Origin: Deroplatys truncata
Taxonomy: Eukaryota; Arthropoda; Insecta; Mantodea; Mantidae
Length of the DNA: 64,000 nt
Assembly (NCBI GenBank): GCA_030765065.1
Contig: CM060977.1
Span: 95,621,795 to 95,685,794 of the forward strand
Reading direction: 5' to 3'
This document shows positions 33,237-46,013 of the stretch, one piece after another. How positions within the stretch are numbered: the first letter of the stretch is position 1; the number at the start of each line of letters is the position of its first letter. The notes under the pieces are model-generated. The model had not been told where the DNA came from and did not search any database. It saw only the letters and a list, made by a program, of their open reading frames with translations. Both the position numbers and the translations under genes were made by a program.

Positions 33237-33570
33237 ATGAAGCACTGAAGTGTGCTGTTTTGACTTAATTTATAAACATGAACATGATATTAAACGCTGT
33301 AAGCTGCTGTTCTATAATACTATCAAGAAAAACGTATAATTACGTTTAGTGGTGGGGCGATACCACTATTTGTCAGTACTCTATACCGATACTAATGTTT
33401 GAACAGCGATAGTCGTTCTCTTAATTATGTTCTTATTCGTAGTTTTCTGTGTATCTATTGTACTTATACTAACTCCAAAATTGTTGCTCTTTGATATTCT
33501 CCAATCAATAGCAACCATTTTAACTTGTTAATACCATAATTTATGTATTCCCTATTGTTATTCAAGGCAA

Positions 33571-33571
33571 C

Positions 33572-33620
<49 letters not shown>
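33571..33620 (+). repeat. (AAT)n microsatellite
   Basis: About 16 units. Confidence 0.9.
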
Positions 33621-33622
<2 letters not shown>

Positions 33623-34106
33623 GTAATAATAGTTTATTTGCCCCCCCTAGTTATGTCGCTATATTTTGTGCTGAAAAGCTTCCTTTAAAAGATGTTCTAT
33701 TCATAGAAATAGAAATACCAGCAATTCCTATTTATTCTATATTCTTTAAAAATACAAACTATATACTCGACTCAAAATAATGTGCGTCTTACTCCATTCT
33801 AACAATATTCACACCTACTACATAACATATGCATTTTTTCATCTGGTAATAAGTAATTATCAATATAACTGTCGGAAACATAGTAAGCTTGTGGATTAAG
33901 CCGCTCTACTACCCACCCACATACATTAGTATATAATGTTTAATACAAATGTTTGACTGGAATAAACACAAACTAACAGATGGAAGGAAAGAACTATAAG
34001 GTCTTTCAACAATAGTGTCCTATCTTTAACATGTGATAGCTGCCGTTTTTATTGAGTTACAGCAGTCAGTTTTCTCATGTGCTTACGTTATTATTGACAA
34101 ATATCC

Positions 34107-34680
34107 ATGGAACGTTACAGCATTCAGCAAGGCGTATAAATTGTGAAACTTTATTATCAAAATGGATCATCTGTTCGCAAACCTTCCGTGTATTGCGTGA
34201 AGTTTACGGTGTGCATAACCGTCCCTGCGAGAGAACGATTCGGTGTTTGATCGATAAATTTGAAAGAAGTGGTTCTATCAATGATCAAACAACACCTGTA
34301 CGTAATCGACGTAAGCGCTCCAACAAAAACATAGGCGCCGTTTGTGAGAGTGTACGCGAGAACGGAAACAAATCAATTGCTCGTCGAGCGCAAGAATTGG
34401 GGCTTTCGCCTACCACAACTTGGCGTATTCTGCATCTGGACTTGAATTTTCACGCTTGCAAAATGGTGTTAACCCAGGAACTAAAGCCAAACGACCATAG
34501 GTTGTGCCGTGTATCTGCTAACTGGGTTATGGAGCACTTGAAAGCTGACCCAGATTTTTATCGAAAATTCGTCTTCAGCGACGAAGTCCACTTTTGGATG
34601 GATGGTTGTATTAACAAACAAAATTGCCGCTATTGGAGCAATCACAGTCCAATGCAGATACATGAGTTCTGATTTGTGTC
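34107..34680 (+). pseudogene. IS630/mariner-type transposase N-terminal half
   Basis: The probable start is ATG 34107 (MERYSIQQGV), followed by an in-frame TAA and a frameshift. The frame is then open to 34672 with the helix-turn-helix region REVYGVHNRPCERTIRCLID, a second helix-turn-helix (SIARRAQELGLSPTTTWRIL) and the first catalytic region FVFSDEVHFWMDG. The sequence breaks off at SNHSPMQIHEF, before the second and third Asp. It lies inside the hAT-like element. Family as for 25882-26881, but a different lineage. Confidence 0.8.
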
Positions 34681-35000
34681 TGGTGGATTCACATATATTG
34701 GCCAACGGAGTAGGTAAATGTAATCGTTGACAGTAAGTCACCAAGCCAGACTATTGCAGAAACGTGATTTACTGCGTCAGCTTCATTCATATTACGCTGC
34801 ATATTACATGAGTATTCCACTCCTTCCCCAACTGTTTTGTATGTTTTCATTTAGCACAAGGGTCCAGGAATGTAGCCTTGATTCACCCACAGGAACGCAG
34901 TAAAGGCCTATCAATAACTATAGTCCAGCAACACTTTAGGAACACGTGCGAGGCAATAACTGAAGTCTTGGCTCCTTTTATTCCTTATCTAGCGTAAGGT

Positions 35001-35970
35001 TGAAGTAGATTATCTTTATTTTATTAGCACCACGCTTTGAGTGCCTAACTTGAGAGTGTTGTAGCCCCACGTACGATACAAAGTTTCCGGTGGCCTTCAC
35101 CCTACATTCACTTTTCCGGTGCCCTTCGCCCCAACGTTTAAAAGAAATCAACTTTGTAATTTTAATGTGTGTTTAAATATTATATATTTATGCCTCGGCT
35201 GCATCAGTAGTAATTTGCAGAAATACGTATTTCTTAGCAGGGGTAGTACGGCTAAAAATGAAGGCTTACACAAATTATAACGGTATTTAACTTCGTTTTA
35301 TTAATCTCTCACGCGATTAAATAACACTTCACTGATGTATCCTACTGTACATCCGTGAGGTTATTGTTATTTTTATTTTATTACAACACTTCCCTCAATT
35401 AAGGGCTGCCATATAGACAAAGTATACCTTGTTTACTTGTAATGTTTAACACGTAAACTTTATATTATTCACGCCGTAATGAAATGTTTATGTCTCACAC
35501 TGAATACGTACCGAACTGATCGGAAACGCTGCTTTCTAGCATCTGCCGTCTACCGCTTGAATTTGTGCAACTTCTCTATTTTAAGTCTCCGATTGGCTAA
35601 GCGTTCTCCAATAGAATACTTTTATTTAACTTGAGCTTTTTCTAATTGTTGATTGGCTATTTATAAACTGTTTTAAATAATACATTATTGTTCCACGAAC
35701 TATTAGCAGCATTATTCAACTTTCTAATTTATTGTTGCCTCAAGGTTACCTCATTGTTAGCAACTCCGGCTTCTACATTGTTAAATTACGTAATACATTC
35801 ACGTAACATTATTATACATGTACATAATAAAAATAAACGTAATACAATGATGTCACATACATACACTTTATATATTACTACATACACATATTGCTTTAAG
35901 GCGGCCTGTTATTATATTTTATATTATATAATTAGACTGATAATATTTAAGTGTTAAAAATACTGTCTCA
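35001..35970 (+). repeat. Family B solo LTR, copy 4
   Basis: 970 bp from TGAAGTAGATTATC to ATACTGTCTCA, with perfect 4 bp duplications AGGT at 34997-35000 and 35971-35974. Carries GCACCACGCTTTGAGTGCC near the start. Nested in the hAT-like element. Confidence 0.85.
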
Positions 35971-36111
35971 AGGTTAAAGACAACAACTTTCAATATCGCA
36001 AAACTTAAAAATGTACAAGTATCGAAGGTTTATCTCGAAGTATTAGGTATACTTCGATACCACCTAGTATCGAGAGTATCGAGGTTTTGAAGGTCCCTCC
36101 CTAGTTACGTT

Positions 36112-37644
36112 TTTTTATGATTTCGACGTAGTTACCTGAATGAAACAATTAAGTTCCTTGGATTTTTCTGGTTTCTCTGTAAAAGTAAAGCACCTCACAA
36201 ACAGAGAATGCTTACACCAAAAATTTCAAAAACAGTTCGAATTTCTGGTTAACTTCCTAATGATTAATAATAACCAAATAGCCTAATACGTAACCTAATA
36301 CTAATTATATAATTACATAATTAAATGCTCATATAAATAATACAATTCATAGAACTATTACTAATCTAATATAAACAGTAATATAAGTGATCTAATATAA
36401 TTAATATTATAACCAGTGCGTCAGTTGGTGACTAAATAGTCGGCGTACATAGTTTGAACACCTGCGAGTATAAACACAAGTCACCAATGTAACACATACA
36501 ATATAACTAACCTTCCCATTACATGTAATAAGTGTGTATTTACGGAGGAGGTGCCGCCTATGAATGGAACCTAACAATCGAATATCACCACATTCTGGTG
36601 ACATGCCAAGATGTCAAAGTTGCATTTTAGTAACCTCTTGTTTATTGTGACGTCTATATCTTTATATTTTAATCTTGTTGAAAGGACTCGGGGAACTTAT
36701 TCTACTACCCTCCTATAATAAATAACATAAAGTATTGGATTACGTTTACCAATAATATGCAGAATATACATGAAAGTAAGTTATAGTCGGTAGAGAAATT
36801 CACACTATCTGTCTTTTGGTATGAGCACTTTCGTTTACTTTCCGTATTTTTATGCAAGAAAACAATTTTTAGGCAGCCTGGCCTAAAAGTAGAACTACTA
36901 ACACAGAACACAGGAGCGAAAAAGCTTGCGATAATCTTCAGTGTGACCACTTTTGGTTTCAAGTCCAATCACATGCAATTACTGTTTGTATTTGCACATC
37001 TTTAATATCTCCACTTGGTTTTATTAGCTTTTACTTAATGGTTAATTTTTCATTCCGCTCATATTAGCTGTTCACAATACAATTTGCATTACTTCGATTT
37101 ATGCAGTTCGTTGTAGAGTTAATCTATCCGTTATATTGGCAGCCTTCTACTTTCTTTGATCTAAAACGTTATTCTTTTATCTAGTATAACGTACATAAGG
37201 ATTAAATCGCGAAAATTATAAATTCAGAAGAAAATGGAAATTAAATTACAGAAGCATCAGAAAGAATAACACTAGAAATACTTACCCAAAAATCCAGAAA
37301 GTAATAGTATTTACCATTTAATCGCCTCATTGTCTGGTATAATGCAAAACATGATGAAGATATTTTCACTGAAAATGACTGCTAGCGATCAACAAAACAT
37401 CTGGCATCTCGCTTTTTTAGCGTCATTTCTCTTCTTTCAAGAACGTATTCTAAACGTGGTATCTGTTAGTTGAAGGAATCAGTATAATATTATTGATAAC
37501 TTACAAATTCAAGTGCGGTCTAAAAAATAGTACATACCACACATGTTAAAAGTGGTTTTACCCCATAATCTATTATTAGAGCTAGCTAAGTATCATTTTA
37601 GTTTGTTTAAAAGGTGCAACAGTTCAATTTTAATAAAACTCTGT
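36112..37644. other. Unassigned AT-rich stretch
   Basis: No ORF with recognisable homology and no known repeat. Confidence 0.3.
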
Positions 37645-38345
37645 ATATTAAAAAATCGGATGTGTTGCACTCACATGACTTTCTCTACTCTTGTACTAAC
37701 TACTTTTACAAACGCTTATTCTCCATCTACTTCATGTTAATCGAGATAAACATTTGCAAACTCTATCTTATTGCTAATTTTCTTGTAGGTACAAAGGAAA
37801 TTTTGTTAGGCGATTTTAAGAGTTGTTTGTTATGTGGAATATTCCATTTTCCTTGCATGCCAGGGCATTTTTTGTATAGTATAATTTTGTCTATCTCTTA
37901 CGGTTTACCAGTTATGCGAAAGTCATTCAAAAAGAAGACGAGTTTTGGGGACATTCGCAGAAAATTCAAGATAAACATTTAATTTGCCTTGAAAATATCT
38001 TAAACATATGATATTTTAATGAAAATCATAAGAGCCGTTTTTGATTAAATCAAATTTTTCGGAAAATGTTGCATGTAAAGGGTAGTTTGGTGTTGTGGGA
38101 TTTTCTAGAGAGTCTTCGTGCGCATCCTTGGAAGATACTAAACTCAAATACAAACTTTGGTATTTATCCGACTTTTCGTTTTTGAGTTATGATGTTCACA
38201 GACAGACACACAGACGCACATACGCACATGTTTCCAAAAATGCTGTATTTGGATTCATGGCACCTGAAAACATGTATTTTCAATGAAATCTCGATATAAA
38301 GGTGTTCTTTGCATAAAGTAGAGAAAGTCAAGTGAGTGCAGCACA
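37645..38345 (-). repeat. Repeat family A copy with matching inverted ends
   Basis: The left edge GATGTGTTGCACTCACATGA-CTTTCTCTAC and the inverted right edge GATGTGCTGCACTCACTTGA-CTTTCTCTAC match at 28 of 30 positions, suggesting a DNA-transposon-like terminal inverted repeat. No coding capacity. Confidence 0.7.
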
Positions 38346-38389
38346 TCAGAAATTTCTGTATTGATTTTTTTTTTTGTGCAATGCAATAC

Positions 38390-39247
38390 TGTGGCGTATT
38401 AATAATTTGGGGTGTTTTCCCCTACAGCCAGTTTGAGATAATGGCATAGTAAACGAAGTGTTTAACCTAAAGTTTCTGTACTTACCTGACGTTTTTAACT
38501 TGTTAATGCAGGAAATAAACCGATTTTAAAGCGCCTAACTTTGTCTTGTTGTTATTATCGTCTCGAATACTAATTTAGTTCCTATTATTTAGTACCTTTA
38601 CATTTCTATGTACTTGCATTCTATGTACGTATATCTGTGAGGAATTACATTTTCCCCTTCAGGGGTAATCTGTAAATGAGCCATTATTGTTTATATTTTA
38701 TATAGTGTTTTCCTAGGAATAAATAGTTATACTTGTATTTTTGCATTTACTTTTTTTTCTTTCTTTCTTCGGCGGGAACGCCTCATTTTGTAAGTGGGGG
38801 GGGGAGATGCGGCGTATTAATAATTTTGGGGGTTACATTATTGTTCTACATTGTCATTACCGGAATCATTGTTGCTTACGTCACACTTGGCTGTTAGTTT
38901 TGCTAGCCACGAGTAGTGGGGAATAGCGTCAGTCTCAATTAGGATTCCGTGAAAAACGGACCGACTGTGTGTAAGCCGGGCTTTGGATCGGTGGACATCT
39001 CCTTCCACTTTCCAATTTTAATAATGTAGGAACCCCAAAATGTTGGGAAATAAATCTAGGAATGTGTAAATAGATTTGTGTTATGTATTTTGTACAGTGT
39101 AAAACTCACGCCTTCCTCTTAACCTCCACACCACGTTTCGGTCCTCGGCAGCCAAGTAAGTCTACGCCACTTCAATGTACGTGCTGGGTACTCAGAATTA
39201 ATTTAATTTTTATGTGAACTTTTAGGCCATCTACCCAGCATGTGACA
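38390..39247. repeat. Solo LTR (858 bp), different family
   Basis: Begins TGTGGCGTATTAATAATTT and ends GCATGTGACA (TGT...ACA), with 4 bp duplications ATAC at 38386-38389 and 39248-39251. The flanks join into a continuous family A end (GCAATACTTCCCTTACTTA), confirming insertion. The first ~25 bp recur inside at 38808-38832. Confidence 0.7.
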
Positions 39248-39251
39248 ATAC

Positions 39252-39895
39252 TTCCCTTACTTATTGTACGTAGAAGGGTAACAATGCAATTCTTGATTAT
39301 GAAACAGAAATTAAATTATTGTATGTGGATTTGTCTCTGGGGACAGCTATAGCGACCCTCGCTGTAGGAGGGCCTCAGGATATGCAGGGGTTGTGAAAAT
39401 CATTTGAGTTCAATAGAGAGAACACACTACTAACCCAAAATCAGCCTGTAACTCGCACCTCTTGCCAGTGGATCCTAACATGTGCGCTTCCTTGAAATTA
39501 TGGAGTGCTTTCGCTTTCTCAATTTGAAAACCTTTCTTAGCGGAGAAAGTAACATCTTTAATGTGATTGTTTCAGCACAACCAATTAGAGCTTGAATAAT
39601 ACACATAGACTCCGTTAAAACTGGTGTAATGGGACTGGAGAATGCCAGTGAACACAAGAAGAATCCAGCTAGGATAGGAGTGAAATACTGAAAAATGATA
39701 ATAATAATAATAATAATAATAATAAGTCTGTAACTAATACTCCTCACATTCGTTTTGGCGAAACGTGAAAGTAATTTGAATGATAAGCACGAAATAAGAG
39801 ACTTTGCATCTGCAGCAAAATTAGATAGTTGCAATTATCATGCAAAATCTATCTCATCTGCTCCATTCACATGATATTTCTCTACGCCGTTTTAG
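39252..39895. other. Unassigned stretch with (AAT)n
   Basis: A family A end up to about 39290, an (AAT)n tract at 39699-39724, and otherwise nothing recognised. Confidence 0.3.
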
Positions 39896-40930
39896 GTACG
39901 AACAGCACCAAATATAATATTCAGCGGATTTTGTATCGTTTTCTGGGGTATTTTGAGGCGTGTCCTTCAACTTACCTATCACTAAAAGTGGTGGCGAGAT
40001 AATACAGCAATAAGGGGGAAAAGAGTGAAGGTTGATGCCGTTGCTTTTTCTGGTGATCTTGAAACCAAAACATGTTTATTGTCTCAGAAACAGTCATGCC
40101 GTATACTAGCAAAATTACTCATGGACGTATCCTGGGTATGTGGGAGGTTGGTCGCACTGTTATAGCTATTGCAACGGCAGTACATAAGAGGTTTTTATAG
40201 TAAATTACTAGATAAAATATTCCAGGAAAGTGGGAAAGACGGACTACATACTCGTCAGAAAGTAGACACTCCCCGTAAAACATCCGCAGATGATGATATT
40301 CGTTCACAAATGCAAATTACTCTTTTGTTATAATTGTCTGATCATGTTTAGAAACTCCATATATATATATATATATATATGTATATGGTTTACCTAATAT
40401 GACATACATATTATGGCAATAAAGTTGGGATATATTTTTGTCTACAATCCTATTGGATTCCTATAATCAGCAATATGTTAGTAAAGGTACATTAACCAAT
40501 TTTAGTTTGAACTAGAGGGAAAACATGCTGCTGTATTTATTATTTAGTTATGTATGCTTCTATGCAGCAACAAGCATTGATACTACTGTGAGAATACAGC
40601 TCTGTTTATTCTTTGTTATAAAATATTGCTGTGTATTTAATGAATACCGTTCAAGCTTTTATTTGAAAAACTTCTCACACTACACATTCTACATTTCGCT
40701 AACTTGGGCGCTCATCAAATTTTCCTCTTAGGCCCTTCAAAGGCGTATCCTGCACTATACGATAAGGTATGGGCTGCCAATAACCATAAGAGGTCTGTAT
40801 AACGAACTGAATGCACTCACTCTTGTTTGCCTTTTAGCCAATACGATCAAGAGCGTAAACATATATTTCGTAATTACGCCATGTTGTAACCTTTCTTGCG
40901 GTTATTGGTGTAACTATTTATCAGAAGGAC
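39896..40930 (+). pseudogene. Repeat C, copy 1: Tc1-like transposase N-terminal remnant
   Basis: 40096-40200 reads MPYTSKITHGRILGMWEVGR-TVIAIATAVHK. After a frameshift comes FQESGKDGLHTRQKV-DTPRKTSADDDIRSQMQI. This is the paired-like helix-turn-helix of Tc1-type transposases (GRIVGL.EAG....IA..), followed by the GRP-type linker (here TPRKTSADDDI). The catalytic domain is missing and the rest is AT-rich. A second copy at 54251-55235 shares the whole ~1 kb, so it spreads as a defined, already defective repeat. Confidence 0.6.
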
Positions 40931-41084
40931 TGGCGCATCCTTGCACCGCGATCTAAAGCAACCAATGAAATAGCCATTACTTCGCTAGGCCACGTACAAC
41001 GATAAATAATGTGACATAGACGCGAGGTGCTGTGAGATTTTCTTTTGCGCTCTTTGTACAAGTGGAGTCTGGAAAACTAAGCCG

Positions 41085-41480
41085 TAATAAAATATTTAAA
41101 ACCGGTTCGCTATATGCTGACTTTTAAATTATATGCCATTTGCATGATATCGCGTGAAAGAATTTAATGTTTATCGCTTCAAAAAACAACAAAATTATTG
41201 AAGCAATTTTAAAAAAACAACGGAAACCTAGAAAATGGCAGATGCAACAAAAGGTTATTTTAGCAAAATGGTGTGCTTTTTGGGCATCTACAATGTTTTG
41301 TTTAGTAAGATTTTGTATATTTTTAATCGTTTACCAAATAGAGAAAGTTATGCAAAATCGCTTCGCAAAGAAAAACATTTCATAGGCTATTTCCAGAAAA
41401 TGAAAGATACAGATCTTCACCAACTAAATGTCTTAGTATTTTAATAACGTCGTTAGTCAGTTTGGGTAAAATAACAAAAA
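41085..41480 (-). repeat. Repeat family A fragment
   Basis: Shows GTAAGATTTTGTATATTTTT, CATAGGCTATTTCCAGAAAA and TTTAATAACGTCGTTAGTC blocks of the reverse orientation. Confidence 0.6.
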
Positions 41481-42290
41481 AATCTGATATACATTCACAT
41501 GACCTTCTCTATTTTTCTATGTACTTCATTTTAATCCAGAAGAGCTTTGCAAAAAGCTACATTACACATTTCCTTATAGATACAATGGGAACACTGATAG
41601 TAAAATGTTTTAAAACTGCACGCAGTATGCCTTAAAATACCAACAGTTTCCATGCAATCGTGAGAAAGAGCTGAATGTTGACACGACTTAAGAGATTGAC
41701 CAAGAAATGAACAATTCGAACATTTAATAATGAATGACTCCGAAATAGGTTATGTCACAAAGAAACGTATTTGCAATAAATTGTTATAAAGAGATCTACT
41801 TTTTTGTGTAGTACGTTATCGTCTATTGCTTGACGTTTACCAGCTGTATAAGATTACTCAAACTTTCTTCCAAATAAATTGGGCTTCACGGGCTATTTCC
41901 AAAACATTCAACATACATTTTATTTGTAATGTAAATACCCTTAATATATAGCATTTTAACCAAAACCGTTGAAGCCAATTTTTAGCAAATCAAATTTTTT
42001 GAAAAATCCTGATGTAAAGGATGGCCTGGAGAGGGGAAATTTTCATGAAAATACTTGTGTCGTATCTTTGAGAGGTACTCCTACATACCAAGTTTCATAC
42101 TTATTCGACTTTTCGTTTCTGAGTTATGCTGCTCAAAGACACACAGGCAAGCAGACATACATACCTTGCTCTAAAAATCCTCTTTTTTGGATTCACCGGG
42201 TCTCAAAACGTGTATTTCCGGGAAAATTGGATATCGGAATTTTGGGTGGAACTCTTCCCCTACTCAATATACGTAGTAGGAAATCGAAAG
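41480..42290 (-). repeat. Repeat family A copy
   Basis: From ATACATTCACATGACCTTCT to CTTCCCCTACTCAATATACG; nearly full length. Confidence 0.75.
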
Positions 42291-42945
42291 TGTTCCATGT
42301 AAAGGGCAATTTGTGGTTGGGGATTTTCTTGAAAATCTTCATGTCGTGACTTTGGAAGATACTGAACTTAAATACAAATTTTGGTATTTAATATGCATTT
42401 CGTTTTTGAGTTATGCTGTCCATACAAAAAAGTTTATTTATAGTGTATAACAACCCCCCAAAAAAGTATTTTTTATAAACAGGTCCGTATGTGTGTCTTT
42501 GAGCAGCAGAACACAAAATGGAAATGTTAAATACCAAACTTGGCATGTAAGTTCTCCATATTGCAAGTATTCGACACGAAAATTTTCAACAAAATTTCTC
42601 CAAACCAAACTCTTTACATGGAGAATTTTTCGAAAATTTTGATTTTCTCAAAATTGGCAGTAACAATTTCGATTTAAATCCCATAAGTTTAAGACTTTTT
42701 CATGACAAATGAAATGCATATCTTGAATTTTCTGGGAATAGCCTCTGAAGTCCTCTTCATTTCGGATGACTTTCACATAGCCGTTAAATCATAAGAGATA
42801 GACAATCTCTTACTACACAAATATGAAGATCTCGTAAAACCACATAATTTATGTAAAATACATTTTTGAGGGGTGGGGGATTAACCGTTCCTTGAATTTT
42901 TCAATACATATACTTTCCTCCAATGGAAAGTCATTATTACTCTAT
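42290..42945 (+). repeat. Two family A fragments joined head to head
   Basis: 42290-42430 is reverse (ending GTTTTTGAGTTATGCTGTCC). 42440-42945 is forward (starting GTCCGTATGTGTGTCTTTGA). The junction near 42432 creates a local inverted repeat. Confidence 0.6.
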
Positions 42946-43795
42946 CTACCACGTACATAGTAGGTAGAGAAGGTATATCCATTGCATTAAAATTCGATAT
43001 CGAGATTTCACCGGAAATGAATGTTTTGAGACCCTCCGAATAAAAAAAAAGCATTTTTAGAAAAAGTTCCGCGTTTGTGTCTGAGTATCTGCGTGTGTGT
43101 GCCTGTCAACAACAAAACGCAAAAACGAAAAGTCGGATAAATAACAAACTTGGTATTTAAGCTCAACACCTTCCAGATATGTGGCAGAAGATTTTCGAGA
43201 TAATTCTTTGACCCCAAACTATCCTTTACACGGGATACTTTTCCAAGTTCTTTTATTTTATAAAAAGCGGCGCTAACGATTTTGATTAAAGTTACTATAT
43301 TAGTATATTAAAGATATTTACATGACAAATAAATTGCATATATTTCATTTTCTAGGAATAGCCTGTAAAATCCTCTTCATTCAAAAAGAATTTTGTATAA
43401 TCTTGTATAACTGGTTAACGTTAAGCAATGGACTAAAGCGTACTACACAAAAAATGTAGATCTCTTTAAAATACACAATTTGTTTCAAATAATATTTATT
43501 TTGCATTAGTCGTTTCCAAGATACCCGTTATTAGTGGTTCGAATTGTTCAATACTTGGCCATTCTTTTAAAGTCTTGCCGACTTTCAACTGTTTCTCGCG
43601 AAAGACTATGGATTCAGTTCTAAAACAATTGACCATTGCTATTCCCTTTGTATTTATAACTATTTCCGGAAAGGTTTGTCCTGATTAAAATGTAGATAGG
43701 AAAATAAACTTTGGTAAGAATAATTTTTATACCCACTTATAAGTGACAGAGGCTAGAGAAGGTCATGTGAATATAAATACATGCTTTTTAATTTC
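42945..43795 (+). repeat. Repeat family A copy
   Basis: Begins TCTACCACGTACATAGTAGG-TAGAGAAGG and ends AGAGAAGGTCATGTGAATAT. Full set of family blocks in between. Confidence 0.75.
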
Positions 43796-43797
43796 TA

Positions 43798-44615
43798 TAT
43801 CACGTACGTATTAAGTATTGTATTCCACCAAAAAACTCCATAACGAGATTTCATCGAAAATGGCTCCCTGAACCCAAAAAGAATCATTTTAGAAAAGTAT
43901 CCATGTGCGTTATATGTGTTTGTGTGTGTGAACAGCAGAACCCAAAAATATGAAGTCGGATAAATACCAAACTTGGTATTTGTTTCAGTACCTTTCAAAT
44001 ATGCCACACAAAGGTTTATCAAGAATATTCCCCTACCCCAAACTACCGTTTACATGGAAAGTTATTCAAATTTTTGGTTTTTATAAGAGATAGCTCAAAA
44101 GATTTTGATAAAATGCCAAATATTAAGGATATTAACATTACAAATAAAATGTGTATTTTGAATTTTCTGGAATAGCCTGAAGTATATTTGGAACAAATAT
44201 TGCATAACCTTGTATAACTGGTAAACGCCAAAGGATAGACGAAAACGTACAACACAAAACATTTAGATGTCTTTAAAACATACATATTCTGTGGCGTAGG
44301 CCTTTTCTAAGATATCTGTTATGGAAGCTTCCAATTTTTCATTCCTTGGTAATTTTTCAAAATTGAGATGTTTCTCGCGATGTCATGGAAACCGTATCGG
44401 ATTTTAAGGCCAACGTATAGCGTCCGGTTCTTAAGAATCCGACTATTACTGTTCCCCTTATGTTTATAAGAAATGTATAACTCAGCTATTTCCGGAATGT
44501 TTTATCTCAATTAAAATGAAGCAGATAGGAAAATAAACTTTCCTAAGAATAATTAGTATATCCATTAATTAGCGCTATAGGGTAGAGAAAAAATGTGAAT
44601 GTAAGCCATTAGGTT
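43798..44615 (+). repeat. Repeat family A copy
   Basis: Begins CACGTACGTATTAAGTATTG and ends GGTAGAGAAAAAATGTGAAT. Confidence 0.75.
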
Positions 44616-44619
44616 TTAT

Positions 44620-44875
44620 TCTACTATTCATGCAAAGAGAACGGAATTTGAAAGTCATTAATTATCTTCTAGTGACCAGCTGTTTAAAGATTTGACTATC
44701 GTTTAAGGCTACTGTATTTCTCTATTTTCATTGTTCCTACAAGGAAACATGCAATAAAACCATTTCTACAAAGGGTAATGTCGATTAACATGAAGATATA
44801 GAAGAAACATTTTATAAGAGTAGTTATTTGAAGAATGGGTAGAGAAAAGCACGTGAATGTAATACATAAGAATTT
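44620..44875 (+). repeat. Repeat family A 3' fragment
   Basis: Matches only the last ~250 bp of the family, ending AAGCACGTGAATGTAATACA. Confidence 0.6.
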
Positions 44876-45391
44876 TATTTACGTTACAATGAAGCTGTAA
44901 ATATTTGTGATCATAGATTCTACAGGTCAAGTATTACTTTTTTCCACTACATCAGAGGTGGGCAGAAGTCAGGTTTGCACCGACAACACAACACAACGCA
45001 ACCCTCACAATAAACACGGAAGTAAGACATTGCTGCAAGGGAAGGAGGGAGTTATGGTTATAGAACTCCTTCTAGTGACTGTTAAAAGGAGTTTAGGCAC
45101 TATTATATTGTGTTTAATTCGACTTTCTACATTTTTAAAAGATTTCTCTCTTCGAGACAAATTAATATTATTAAAATTGGAAAGTTGCTGAAGTCACATA
45201 ACTTCTGCAGTTTTTATCAGACATAGTTTCAAAAATTCACCCTCTTCAAAAGGTTTTAGGGACCGAGCGATCTCCCAGGTATGTACGAGTAGTTTTGTAT
45301 TTACAGCCATCAATTTTCGGGAGTTTCTGTATAATATTCTTTGCAGTTAACTCCTGCAATAGTTTCGCATGTTAATTCCTAAAACAAATAC

Positions 45392-45426
<35 letters not shown>

Positions 45427-45794
45427 TAAATTACAATAACTTCCACGTGTAACACATGCCTTTAATTTCACCATATGAAGCATGGCATCTAACGTAGTAA
45501 TTTTGAATATTGCCTCTAAATACATCATGTAACATTTTTGAGCAAATTAAATATTTCATATTCTCTCCTTCTGCACTGCAAAAACTCATCCTCTCATTCT
45601 ACACGAGGGTTACGTTTTCTGGAAAACAATGGTTTAGTAGAAAATACTATCACTAACTCCACCACTGAACTGTTTACTTCCAACACCCTCTCGCCTCTAG
45701 TTAGCAACACTGAGCTTTCAGGCCGTTATGTTGTTACTACGCCCTGAGTCACGACACAAGCTTTTTCCACCTTTGACGTAAATAGTAGGTTTTC
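44876..45794. other. Unassigned stretch with (AAT)n
   Basis: (AAT)n at 45391-45424. Short open frames (such as 44907-45191) resemble nothing known. Confidence 0.3.
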
Positions 45795-45965
45795 TCAACT
45801 CAACTGTAATTTTAGCAAAATTTGTAAGAAGCAATTTCTGCAAAAGCCTATTTTAATTAAGATGAAGCAGGCAGAAAATTAAGCTTTCTTAAGAATAAGT
45901 TGTAGAAGTTATACAAAAAAAAACTATAGTAGGTAGAGAACGTCATGTGAATGTAACACATCAGA
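45795..45965 (+). repeat. Repeat family A 3' fragment
   Basis: Ends TAGTAGGTAGAGAACGTCAT-GTGAATGTAACACATCAG. Confidence 0.65.
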
Positions 45966-46013
45966 CACAAAGACTACCCCATGTTATTTGTCACCTAGTT
46001 AGTTGTCTGGCTT

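Larger units (their letters stand above)
33347..36103. mobile_element. hAT-like DNA transposon carrying nested insertions
   Basis: The ends are TAGTGGTGGGGCGATA and, inverted, TAGGGAGGGACCTTCA, matching the TAGnGnnGGG pattern of hAT termini. The flanks are ATTACGTT (33339-33346) and GTTACGTT (36104-36111), an 8 bp duplication with one mismatch, as expected for hAT. Subterminal CGATACY/GTATCGA motifs occur near both ends. No hAT transposase is seen, so it is non-autonomous. It contains an (AAT)n tract, an IS630 remnant and a family B solo LTR. Confidence 0.6.

Noticed and set aside
40360..40382. Possible regulatory AT tract
   Set aside because: A simple (AT)n microsatellite within repeat C.
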